Of a stretch of 64,000 nucleotides of DNA, positions 53,316 through 61,074 are shown piece after piece. The position numbers and the translations under genes were made by a program. The notes under the pieces are model-generated. The model was not told where the DNA came from and did no database searches. It saw only the letters and a list, made by a program, of their open reading frames with translations. Position 1 is the stretch's first letter; every line of letters begins with the position of its first letter. Source of the DNA: Allomuricauda sp. CAU 1633 (GTDB lineage: Bacteria; Bacteroidota; Bacteroidia; Flavobacteriales; Flavobacteriaceae); the NCBI RefSeq assembly GCF_017313225.1, contig NZ_JAFLNE010000006.1, forward strand, positions 1 to 64,000, read 5' to 3'.

Positions 53316-54822
53316 CGTCACTGTTCTTTATGGGTATGGTCACTGTAAATGTTGAACCTTCACCCAATTTACTTCTAAAATTGATATCTGCCCCAAGATT
53401 GGACATATGCTGTTTTACAATGTTAAGCCCTATTCCCGTGCCTTGGTTGGTGAGCACGTTGCTGGCCCTAAAATAGCGTTCAAAAATAAACGGTTGGTCT
53501 TCTTCAGGAATCCCGAGCCCTTGGTCAACGATAGCAATTTGGAGGTTTTTATCGTTTTCTGCGACCTGAATTTTTATACTGGTATCCTCCAAAGAATATT
53601 TTATGGCATTGTGCAACAAATTGGACAGCGCCAAGGCCATGATTTTTTCATCAAAGGATACCGTTATACCATCAATATCTTTTGGATATTGAATTCGTTG
53701 GCCTTCCTTTAAAAGTGTATTGGAATTATAGACCACTTCATTAATGAGCTTGCTCAAAGGAAAGGAGGTGATATTGTACTTTACCTTTCCCGTATCCAAC
53801 CGTTCTATAGATAAAAAATCCGTAAGGATACTGTCCAAATACTTTACCTTCTCTTTTATTGTATTGATGTGTTTGTCCCGTTTTTGTTGCTCTTCGGTCT
53901 CTGTATATTTAGACAGCAACGAGGTAGAGGTCAGTATACTGGTCAAGGGCGTTTTGAACTCATGCGAGACCAAGGAAAGGAACTTGGTCTTAAGCTCATT
54001 CAACTGTTTTTCCGCTTTTAAAGCTTCCCTGAGTTGTTCAGTACGCTCTTCTACCTTGTTTTCCAAGTGTTGGGTATAGTTTTTCCGCTCGGTGATATCC
54101 AGTACAATGGCAAGAAACACCTGTTTTTTTCCAATGGAAGACAATTGCAAGTGTACTTCCACGGGGTAGGTAGAGCCATCTTTCCTGCGGTGGATGGTTT
54201 CAAAATCAACCTTTTCCCTGGTTTTATTTGCCAAGGGGGCAATCAACTTTTTGAAGTTCTTTTCGGAAAGGTCGGTTTTGATATCGAGCACGGACACTTG
54301 TTTCAATTCTGCCATACTATATCCCAAATTAAGCTGGGCACCACGGTTTACATTGATAAACACCAAGGATTCCGCATCAAAAATATAGATTTCGTTAAGC
54401 GACTCGTTAAAAACTTGAAACCAATGATCTATGGTTTGTTCTGACTTTTTTCGTTCCGAAATGTCCACGATAATGGCCATTATATATCTCCTTTGTAGCA
54501 GTCTAAATGGGTTAAGGCTTATTTCAAGGGGAAACTCTCCCCCATCTTTCTGAAGACCAACAAGATCTAAGCCTTGCCCCATCTTTCTTCTACGTCCCTT
54601 TTGTATGAAGCCATCTGCATCGCCCTTGTGCTGACTCTTGATTTTTTTTGGAATTAAAATTTCCAAGGGCTTACCACTGAGTTCTCCTTCTGGGTAACCG
54701 AACATTCGGTTGGCCACCGCATTGCTGGCCACAATATGCTGTTGATCATCAACAATAAGAATTCCTTCAGAAATTACTTCTGTTAAGATTCTGAAAACAT
54801 CGCTTTTCTCGAAGAGTTTCAC
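53293..54822 (-). CDS. PAS-PAS sensor histidine kinase
   Basis: 509 aa, no membrane segment, so a cytoplasmic sensor. PAS1 (about 8-120) resembles the FixL PAS, with His65 in PKKIKSQHKG at the position of the FixL heme ligand, though this His is common in non-heme PAS too. PAS2 (about 130-250) and a coiled coil precede HisKA (FLSLVSHEFKTPLTS) and HATPase (LLHNAIKYS, DQGLGIPEED, GTGIGLNIVKQH). It pairs with the overlapping response regulator. A gas- or redox-sensing role is inferred only. Confidence 0.9.
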   Translation of the reverse strand: MKLFEKSDVFRILTEVISEGILIVDDQQHIVASNAVANRMFGYPEGELSGKPLEILIPKKIKSQHKGDADGFIQKGRRRKMGQGLDLVGLQKDGGEFPLEISLNPFRLLQRRYIMAIIVDISERKKSEQTIDHWFQVFNESLNEIYIFDAESLVFINVNRGAQLNLGYSMAELKQVSVLDIKTDLSEKNFKKLIAPLANKTREKVDFETIHRRKDGSTYPVEVHLQLSSIGKKQVFLAIVLDITERKNYTQHLENKVEERTEQLREALKAEKQLNELKTKFLSLVSHEFKTPLTSILTSTSLLSKYTETEEQQKRDKHINTIKEKVKYLDSILTDFLSIERLDTGKVKYNITSFPLSKLINEVVYNSNTLLKEGQRIQYPKDIDGITVSFDEKIMALALSNLLHNAIKYSLEDTSIKIQVAENDKNLQIAIVDQGLGIPEEDQPFIFERYFRASNVLTNQGTGIGLNIVKQHMSNLGADINFRSKLGEGSTFTVTIPIKNSDDEKNPTG

Positions 54823-54841
54823 AGACTAAAGTTAAAAAAAC

Positions 54842-54884
54842 TGATTTAGATCATGGGAGAAAGTACTTTCCATATTTATATTTA
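54842..54884 (+). promoter_or_regulatory. CRP/FNR-type operator and -7 element of TerB-like gene
   Basis: TGATTTAGATCA (54842-54853) and TATATTTA (54877-54884), 35 bp apart. The operator also lies 20 bp upstream of the kinase start on the other strand. Confidence 0.65.
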
Positions 54885-54906
54885 TTCAAACCCTAAAAAC
54901 ATCAAG

Positions 54907-55314
54907 ATGATGGATTCAAAAAAGAGACTTGGAAACGAATTTTACCAAAATTTGGGGAAGCTTTTCTATGCAGTGGCCATGGCAGACCATAGTATTCACG
55001 TAAAGGAAATAGATAGATTAAAGGAGGTGGTTCGTGAGCACTGGTTGGATGTGGACGATGTTGAAGATGAATATGGAACCGATGCCGCTTTTCAGATAGA
55101 GAGCGTTTTTGACTGGTTTTTGGAATACGGAAAAGACAGTGAGGAAATCTTCGAAGAGTTTGAAGCTTTCTATAGCGAGTACAAAATCCTGTTCCCAGAA
55201 ACTGTAAAACAGCTTATAATGTCTACAGCTAGAGCCATTACCTCTGCTTTTGCAGGCAGTAACAAATCCGAGCTTATTCTATTGGGTAGAATTGAACTGC
55301 TATTCAGAACTTGA
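54907..55314 (+). CDS. TerB-like helical protein, copy 1
   Basis: 135 aa from ATG 54907 or 54910, chosen by alignment with the paralogue at 57903 (both GNEFYQNLG). All helical, with FYAVAMADHSIHVKEIDRLKEVV, the acidic-helix pattern of TerB-like domains. The function is unknown; it possibly links to metal or oxidative stress. Its end overlaps the convergent USP gene by 15 bp. Confidence 0.75.
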   Translation: MMDSKKRLGNEFYQNLGKLFYAVAMADHSIHVKEIDRLKEVVREHWLDVDDVEDEYGTDAAFQIESVFDWFLEYGKDSEEIFEEFEAFYSEYKILFPETVKQLIMSTARAITSAFAGSNKSELILLGRIELLFRT

Positions 55315-56136
55315 TAAAAGTTTTAGGGTAAGTACGGGTAACTTGGCATGGTTGGAAACATTTTCGGCAGTACTTCCGGCCAAGAAATGGGCAATTCCTT
55401 TTCTGCCATGGGTTGGGATGATCAAAAGATCTATAGCATGTTCTGAACAAAAGTTGAAAATACCTCTTTCTACACTGTAGTGATTGTAAATTCGTACAGG
55501 CACTTCTTCTCCTAGTTTATCGGTAAAGTTTTTAATTTTCTTTTCAATATCGGAATACCCTATATAATTGGCCCCTAAAGTGTTCACATAAAAAGTTTCC
55601 AGCTTGGCCGAAAACAGTTGGGCAAATGAAACAGCTTTGATATAGGCCGAAATGTTCTCCAAGTCCAAATCGTAGGCAAAAGCTATTTGTTTGATGTTGA
55701 AATCTTTGTGCGGTTGTTTGATCACCAAAACAGGGACTTTTGAGGTTCGAATCACCTTTTCTGTATTAGAGCCTACAAAAAACCGACTAATACCACCGGT
55801 TCCATGGGATCCCATTACAATGAGGTCACAATTGTGTTCTTGGGCCACATGATCCACTTCACTGAATATTTTGTAATTCTGGATAATGGCCTCCACAGGA
55901 ATATTTTCAAGAAACTCTTTCTTTGTGAACTCTTTTATTTTTTCCTTGGCTAAGTTCATATAATATTTTGCTTCTTTCAGTTCCTCCTCTTCAGATTTGG
56001 CCAAGACGGATTCTGACAATCCCAGCATGTGCAAAATTAGGATTCCCGCTCCGTGTTCCTTGGCAATGTGCGAGGCAACTTCCAAGGCATAGCCCGAATG
56101 TTCGGAAAAATCGACCGGGACCAATATCTTTTTCAT
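55300..56136 (-). CDS. Universal stress protein, two complete domains
   Basis: 278 aa from ATG 56136 (MKKILVPVDFSEHSGYALEV). Both domains keep ATP-like loops: IVMGSHGTGGISRFFVGSNTE and LLIIPTHGRKGIAHFLAGSTA, unlike the other six USPs. An in-frame ATG at 56220 would add 28 residues; the transcription start inferred from the operator (near 56242) makes this longer form possible. Overlaps the TerB-like gene at the 3' end. Confidence 0.88.
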   Translation of the reverse strand: MKKILVPVDFSEHSGYALEVASHIAKEHGAGILILHMLGLSESVLAKSEEEELKEAKYYMNLAKEKIKEFTKKEFLENIPVEAIIQNYKIFSEVDHVAQEHNCDLIVMGSHGTGGISRFFVGSNTEKVIRTSKVPVLVIKQPHKDFNIKQIAFAYDLDLENISAYIKAVSFAQLFSAKLETFYVNTLGANYIGYSDIEKKIKNFTDKLGEEVPVRIYNHYSVERGIFNFCSEHAIDLLIIPTHGRKGIAHFLAGSTAENVSNHAKLPVLTLKLLSSSE

Positions 56137-56245
56137 GATGGTCATATCAGCTGTTAAATGAACTTGACTTTTCCATGGAAATGAAAAAGTGGAATCCAAA
56201 GTTTTAACTCCAGAAGCCATGATTGTTTCTTTTGAGGTTTAACCC

Positions 56246-56319
56246 CAAATGTAGATGCTCCATACATCTTTTTCCATGACCTAGGTCATTTCAGAAATAA
56301 CTATTGGGCATGATCTTTA
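56246..56319. promoter_or_regulatory. Divergent promoter region with perfect palindromic operator
   Basis: ATGACCTAGGTCAT (56276-56289) is a perfect palindrome. The minus -7 TACATTTG (56253-56246) is 35 bp away for the USP gene; the plus -7 GATCTTTA (56312-56319) is 35 bp away for the WG-repeat gene. Confidence 0.7.
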
Positions 56320-56342
56320 TAAGAATCTAAAAAAATAGCGCC

Positions 56343-56963
56343 ATGAAAATAGTACTATCCATATTCACCGTTTTATTTTGTATTGGAATAAATGCCCAAC
56401 TCCCGAAAGATTTGGATTTCGTAGCTCCTTTTCATGAGGGACTTGCCCCGGTACAGAAAGGTAATGAGTGGGCTTTTATAGATGATGTAGGCCATATCGT
56501 CATTAATTTTAGGGATGATCTCTATTGGAATAAAGATACCGAAGAAACCTATGATGATGTTCGGTCGGTTCATTATCCCAAATTCTCAAATGGCCGTTGT
56601 ATTGTTCAAAAAATGGTCGACGAGATTCCCGTATTTGGATTCATCGACACAGAAGGGAATTTGGTCATTGAACATCAATTCTTAAATGTACGCCCCTTTG
56701 AGAATGGAATGACAACAGGTATCATTTTTGAAAAGGTCCATAGAGGCAAAAATGAGTTCAACCTTGATATTTATGAATACAAGTTCCATGAGATTTTGAT
56801 GGATGTGGATGGCAACATCCTTGAATTTTTAAACAGGCGCTACAATATTCAAATGACTAAAAAACGGTATAAAATACCTCCCATTTGGTCCAAAATGCTC
56901 AATAACAAATTGATTGCCGTTAAAAAAGACAAGAACTGGGAAATCAAGAAACTAGATCTCTAA
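56343..56963 (+). CDS. Secreted WG-repeat protein
   Basis: 206 aa with a signal peptide ending GINAQ. Two or three WG/KWG-type repeats: FHEGLAPVQKGNEWAFIDDVGHIVI and FSNGRCIVQKM...FGFIDTEGNLVIEHQF. The function is unknown; WG-repeat proteins are probable envelope binding proteins. It is divergent from a USP gene and shares the palindromic operator. Overlaps the convergent AhpD-like gene by 4 bp. Confidence 0.75.
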   Translation: MKIVLSIFTVLFCIGINAQLPKDLDFVAPFHEGLAPVQKGNEWAFIDDVGHIVINFRDDLYWNKDTEETYDDVRSVHYPKFSNGRCIVQKMVDEIPVFGFIDTEGNLVIEHQFLNVRPFENGMTTGIIFEKVHRGKNEFNLDIYEYKFHEILMDVDGNILEFLNRRYNIQMTKKRYKIPPIWSKMLNNKLIAVKKDKNWEIKKLDL

Positions 56964-57310
56964 TCAGAAAGTATTGAGAATTGCTCCAAGGCTTCCAATG
57001 CCTCACAACCATAGACCACTGCGGGCCCACCTCCCATAAGTACGGCGACCCCAATGGTCTCCGCTATCTCACTGGAGGTTGCACCAGACTCCAGGGCATC
57101 ATGCACATGAAAGGCAATGCAGCCATCGCATCTCACAGTAATGGCAATGCCCAAAGCAATCAGTTCCTTGGTCTTTTTGTTGAGTACCCCATCTGCAATA
57201 CCAGATATATGGAGTTGTTCAAAAGCTCCCATTGTATCAGGAATCTTACTTCCCAATTGCTCCATTAACCCGATGAGTTCTTTATGTTTTTTTGGATGAT
57301 CTTTTAACAT
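56960..57310 (-). CDS. AhpD-like carboxymuconolactone decarboxylase family protein
   Basis: 116 aa. The core has KELIALGIAITVRCDGCIAFHVHDALESGAT with the C-x2-C-x3-H redox motif of alkylhydroperoxidase AhpD, and ETIGVAVLMGGGPAVVYG. It probably acts in peroxide or disulfide metabolism. It is divergent from the lipoprotein operon; a perfect -7 (TAGCTTTG) follows the shared operator. Confidence 0.88.
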   Translation of the reverse strand: MLKDHPKKHKELIGLMEQLGSKIPDTMGAFEQLHISGIADGVLNKKTKELIALGIAITVRCDGCIAFHVHDALESGATSSEIAETIGVAVLMGGGPAVVYGCEALEALEQFSILSD

Positions 57311-57341
57311 GACAAACTGTTTTTAGGTTACGTTTTCTTAT

Positions 57342-57415
57342 CAAAGCTATCGCTAAGCATTGTGTTGTGTAATGACGTAGATCATTTATTGAAAACCACC
57401 TGTAAACTACCTTGT
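57342..57415. promoter_or_regulatory. Divergent promoter region: shared CRP/FNR-type operator
   Basis: TGACGTAGATCA (57373-57384). TAGCTTTG (57349-57342) serves the AhpD-like gene and TACCTTGT (57408-57415) the lipoprotein operon; both begin 35 bp from the operator start on their strand. Confidence 0.7.
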
Positions 57416-57433
57416 TGTATTAAATAGTACGTC

Positions 57434-57814
57434 ATGAAAAAGTTTGTTTTTTATCCCGTTTTGTTTCTTGCCTTATTGGGGTTTCAGGCCTGTGGGCCCG
57501 TAATCGTATCCCACAGATTGGCAGACCCTCCACCACCATGGTTTTACCCTCACCGAGTTGAAACGGTACGCTATATTTTCTTTCCTGAGTTGACCATTTA
57601 TTATGATCTATCCACAAGAACCTATTTGTATTTGGATGGTGGTGTTTGGGTACGGCGAAATGCCCTTCCATCACACTATCGATCCTACAATTTGAATCGT
57701 TCTCGTTATGAACGCATACGCAATTATTATGAAGATGATATTCAACGTTATCACCAGCAGAAAAATGTCGATAGAGGCCGTAGCAATAGAACTGTACAAC
57801 GAAGGAACAACTAG
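57434..57814 (+). CDS. Small lipoprotein, unknown
   Basis: 126 aa with lipobox FQAC (Cys20), then a Pro-rich linker (DPPPPWFYPHR), a beta segment (YYDLSTRTYLYLDGGVWVRR) and an Arg/Asn-rich basic tail. No family recognised. First gene of a likely operon with the second TerB-like gene, deoC and pnp. Confidence 0.65.
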   Translation: MKKFVFYPVLFLALLGFQACGPVIVSHRLADPPPPWFYPHRVETVRYIFFPELTIYYDLSTRTYLYLDGGVWVRRNALPSHYRSYNLNRSRYERIRNYYEDDIQRYHQQKNVDRGRSNRTVQRRNN

Positions 57815-57902
57815 GTAGCCAATTGCTGGCCAAGACCATGATCATTGTCATAAAAAGCAATGGAGATTGGTGCTACCTTTAATTGAAAATAAAAATGTAG
57901 CC

Positions 57903-58307
57903 ATGCTCAATTCAGAAAAAATAGGAAACGAATTCTACCAAAATCTCGGTATGCTCTTTTATGCAGTGGCTATTGCCGATAAAAACGTTAGACCTGTGGA
58001 AATAAAAAGGCTACGAAAATATGTCCGACAACATTGGTTGAACGTTGATGATTTTGAGGATGAATTCCATACTGATGCGGCCTATCAGATAGAAATTGTT
58101 TTTGATTGGTTGGAAGATGAGGAGAAAGACGGGGAAGAATATTTTAATGAATTTAAGGAGTTCTACAAAGATCACCCCGAAAAATTCACTCCAAAATTAA
58201 AGGCCCTGATTGTAGAAACCGCAAAGAGCATTGCCTATTCCTTTGCAGGGAAAAACAAGTCGGAGATGTTGATTATCTTTAGATTGAAACAGCTCTTTAA
58301 CCATTGA
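57903..58307 (+). CDS. TerB-like helical protein, copy 2
   Basis: 134 aa from ATG 57903 (MLNSEKIGNEFYQNLGMLFYA). Close to the copy at 54907 along its whole length, including FAGKNKSEMLII near the C-terminus. It is separated from deoC by a single base. The function is unknown; two regulated copies suggest a real role in the programme. Confidence 0.75.
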   Translation: MLNSEKIGNEFYQNLGMLFYAVAIADKNVRPVEIKRLRKYVRQHWLNVDDFEDEFHTDAAYQIEIVFDWLEDEEKDGEEYFNEFKEFYKDHPEKFTPKLKALIVETAKSIAYSFAGKNKSEMLIIFRLKQLFNH

Positions 58308-58308
58308 T

Positions 58309-58947
58309 ATGTTTTTACCGGATTTTATTGACCATACCAATCTAAAGCCCACCGCACTTCCATCGGACATTAAAAAACTGTGCGAAGAAGCCATAAACCA
58401 TGGTTTTTATGCCGTTTGCGTCAATGGATGCCATGTATCGTTAGCAAAGGAAGCACTGAAAAATTCGAAAGTAAACCTTGCTGCCGTGGTCGGTTTTCCC
58501 TTGGGTGCCATGTCTACCAAAGCCAAAGTATTTGAAGCAAAGGATTGTGTGGAAAATGGTGCGGACGAAATAGACATGGTCATTAATTTGGGTTGGTTAA
58601 GATCCAATAATTATGATTTGGTACGCAATGAGATCCAATCCATAAAACAAACTATCGGCAGTACCATTCTAAAAGTAATCATAGAAACCTGTTACCTTAC
58701 CACACCGGAAAAGGAAAAGGCTTGCACCTTGGCAGTTGAGGCTGGTGCCGATTTCGTTAAAACCTCCACAGGATTTGGAAGTGGCGGGGCCACTTTTGAG
58801 GATATTATTTTAATGAAAAGAATGGTAGGTGATAACGCAAAAATCAAAGCCTCAGGAGGAATAAAGGACAAAGAGACCGCCTTGAAATATATTGAATTGG
58901 GCGTGTCCAGAATAGGAACCTCTTCAGGGCCTTCATTATTGAACTAA
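58309..58947 (+). CDS. deoC: Deoxyribose-phosphate aldolase
   Basis: 212 aa TIM barrel. FIDHTNLKPTA opening, VVGFPLGAMSTKAKVFEA, EIDMVINLGWL, LKVIIETCYL, Schiff-base Lys in ADFVKTSTGFGSGGAT, and IKASGGIKDKETAL. It cleaves deoxyribose-5-phosphate to acetaldehyde and glyceraldehyde-3-phosphate, feeding nucleoside sugar into glycolysis. Operon with purine nucleoside phosphorylase (9 bp gap). Confidence 0.96.
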   Translation: MFLPDFIDHTNLKPTALPSDIKKLCEEAINHGFYAVCVNGCHVSLAKEALKNSKVNLAAVVGFPLGAMSTKAKVFEAKDCVENGADEIDMVINLGWLRSNNYDLVRNEIQSIKQTIGSTILKVIIETCYLTTPEKEKACTLAVEAGADFVKTSTGFGSGGATFEDIILMKRMVGDNAKIKASGGIKDKETALKYIELGVSRIGTSSGPSLLN

Positions 58948-58956
58948 ACCATACTG

Positions 58957-59661
58957 ATGAGCATACACATTGAAGCCAAAAAAGGTGAAATTGCAGATAC
59001 GGTCTTGATGCCGGGAGACCCCTTGAGGGCCAAGTGGATTGCAGAAACGTTTCTGGAGAATCCCGTTTGCTATAATAGGATTCGTGGTATGTTGGGCTAT
59101 ACCGGAACCTACAAAGGGAGAAAGATTTCCGTTCAGGGAAGCGGTATGGGCATGCCCTCTTCCATGATTTATTTTCACGAATTGATCAAGGATTATGATG
59201 TGAAAAATATTATTCGGGTGGGGTCCGCAGGATCCTATCAAGAAGATGTAAAGTTGAACGATGTGGTGCTGGCCATGGCGGCTTCCACCACTTCGGGGAT
59301 GAACAATTCAAGATTTATTAATTCTGACTATTCCCCTACGGCCGATTTTGAACTGTTCCAGAAAGCGGTGAACTACGCCCAACAGCAAAATATTCCCATA
59401 AAAGCGGGGAACATCCTTTCTTCGGACGAATTTTATGTGGATAATCCCGAAGAATACAAGCTCTGGGCCCAATATGGCATTTTATGTGTGGAGATGGAAA
59501 CTGCTGGATTGTATACCATTGCGGCTAAATATAATATCCGGGCACTTACTATTTTGACCATCTCGGACTCTTTGGTCACTGGAGAACGTCTTTCCGCACA
59601 TGAACGAGAAACTTCCTTTACCAATATGGTTGAAATTGCATTGGCGGCTGCCATGCCCTAA
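58957..59661 (+). CDS. deoD: Purine nucleoside phosphorylase
   Basis: 234 aa, DeoD-type. MPGDPLRAKWIAETFLENP binding loop, RVGSAGSYQEDVKLNDVVLA, EMETAGLYTIAAKYN and TISDSLVTGERLSAHERETSF. It phosphorolyses purine (deoxy)nucleosides to base and (deoxy)ribose-1-phosphate. With DeoC it recycles deoxyribonucleosides; a phosphopentomutase is not seen in the window. Confidence 0.95.
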   Translation: MSIHIEAKKGEIADTVLMPGDPLRAKWIAETFLENPVCYNRIRGMLGYTGTYKGRKISVQGSGMGMPSSMIYFHELIKDYDVKNIIRVGSAGSYQEDVKLNDVVLAMAASTTSGMNNSRFINSDYSPTADFELFQKAVNYAQQQNIPIKAGNILSSDEFYVDNPEEYKLWAQYGILCVEMETAGLYTIAAKYNIRALTILTISDSLVTGERLSAHERETSFTNMVEIALAAAMP

Positions 59662-59747
59662 AATAGATTCCCTTTTCTAAAAAAGTACACCCAAAATCGC
59701 GGGCAACTTATCCTACCTGCAAAGCAGTGGGCATTATTTTTTTCCAT

Positions 59748-59790
59748 TGACGAATGTCATTTCAGCAATAAAAAGCAGCTCTTACATTTA
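59748..59790 (+). promoter_or_regulatory. CRP/FNR-type operator and -7 element of the flavodoxin gene
   Basis: TGACGAATGTCA (59748-59759) and TACATTTA (59783-59790), 35 bp apart. Confidence 0.65.
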
Positions 59791-59827
59791 CAATCATTCA
59801 ATGCATTCAATCTAAAATCTTAACCTG

Positions 59828-60349
59828 ATGAAAATTCTTATCGTTTACGCCACAAGTGAGGGACAGACCCGAAAAATTTCCCGCTTTATGGAAGAGATCC
59901 TACAATCAAAGAACCATAGCGTAGTGATTGCTGATGCAACCGAAGACCCACCATCACCAGAAAAATTTGATGCCGTACTGATTGGTAGTTCCATCCATAT
60001 CCAGAAGTACCATTCCTCCATCAAAAATTATGTCATGCAGAATTTGGATGAACTTAATAGAAAGCATTCTGCCTTCTTTTCGGTTTGTATGGCTGTAGCT
60101 TCAGATATTAAGGAGGAGCATGAGGAAGTGAAGAAAATCGCGCAGCACTTTTTGGACCAAACGGGATGGAAACCCAATGAAATTAATCACATAGCCGGAG
60201 CGCTCAAGTATACCCAATACGACTATTTTAAAAAGCTTATCATGCGAATGATTGCTAAAAAAGAAGGTGGGTCCACAGATACGTCCAAAGACCATGAGTA
60301 CACCGATTGGGATGCGGTGCGGTCTTTTGTCTTGGGTTTTGCAAAATAA
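59828..60349 (+). CDS. Flavodoxin-domain protein, HemG-like
   Basis: 173 aa. FMN loop MKILIVYATSEGQTRKISRFM, second loop FDAVLIGSSIHIQKYH, FFSVCMAVASD and helical end YDYFKKLIMRMIAKKEGG. It resembles menaquinone-dependent protoporphyrinogen IX dehydrogenase (HemG), which allows heme synthesis without oxygen; a general flavodoxin is the alternative. A low-oxygen role fits its regulon operator. Confidence 0.8.
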   Translation: MKILIVYATSEGQTRKISRFMEEILQSKNHSVVIADATEDPPSPEKFDAVLIGSSIHIQKYHSSIKNYVMQNLDELNRKHSAFFSVCMAVASDIKEEHEEVKKIAQHFLDQTGWKPNEINHIAGALKYTQYDYFKKLIMRMIAKKEGGSTDTSKDHEYTDWDAVRSFVLGFAK

Positions 60350-60420
60350 AGGTGGTTTCCATTTTCTGATTACTTTTAGGGGTATTGTTCAATCTTTGAA
60401 TTGACCTAAAACGCCATTCC

Positions 60421-61074
60421 ATGATAATCCATCGTTTTGACTCAGAGAATTCAATCCTCAATACTTTTATGGCAGAAATTCGGGATAAAACCCTTCAAAA
60501 GGACTCCATGCGATTCCGAAGAAACATTGAACGCATTGGTGAGGTACTCGCTTATGAATTGAGCAAGAGACTGGATTATGAACCTATTGTGGTTGATACC
60601 CCTTTCGGAACAAAGAAAAGCGCGCAAACCATAGATTCGTTGGTGCTTTGTTCTGTACTCCGCGCCGGATTGCCCTTGCACCATGGCATTTTAAATTATT
60701 TTGATGGAGCAGAAAACGCATTCATCTCTGCCTACAGACATCATCCAGATGGTGGAGACGATTTTGAGGTCATTGTGAAATACTTAGCGGCTCCTTCCCT
60801 AAAGGGAAAAACCTTGGTTTTGACTGACCCCATGCTGGCAACAGGAAAGACCTTGGAAAATGTGTTGGAAGCCCTTAGTGGACACGGCACTCCTAAGAAA
60901 ATCCACATTATTTCCGTGATAGGTTCAAAAGCTGGGGTAGCCCATGTACAGGAAATTTTTCCGGAGGAGACCGAATTATGGATAGCGTCGGTTGATGAAG
61001 AGCTTACCAGCAAAGGTTATATTATTCCGGGTCTTGGTGATGCCGGAGACCTGTCCTACGGTGAGAAATTATAA
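60421..61074 (+). CDS. upp: Uracil phosphoribosyltransferase
   Basis: 217 aa. FRRNIERIGEVLAYELSKRL, SVLRAGLPLHHGIL, PRPP loop LTDPMLATGKTLENVL (usual DPMLATGGS altered) and GYIIPGLGDAGDLSYG. It salvages uracil with PRPP to UMP. It follows the flavodoxin gene by 71 bp and overlaps the convergent nuclease gene by 6 bp. Confidence 0.93.
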   Translation: MIIHRFDSENSILNTFMAEIRDKTLQKDSMRFRRNIERIGEVLAYELSKRLDYEPIVVDTPFGTKKSAQTIDSLVLCSVLRAGLPLHHGILNYFDGAENAFISAYRHHPDGGDDFEVIVKYLAAPSLKGKTLVLTDPMLATGKTLENVLEALSGHGTPKKIHIISVIGSKAGVAHVQEIFPEETELWIASVDEELTSKGYIIPGLGDAGDLSYGEKL

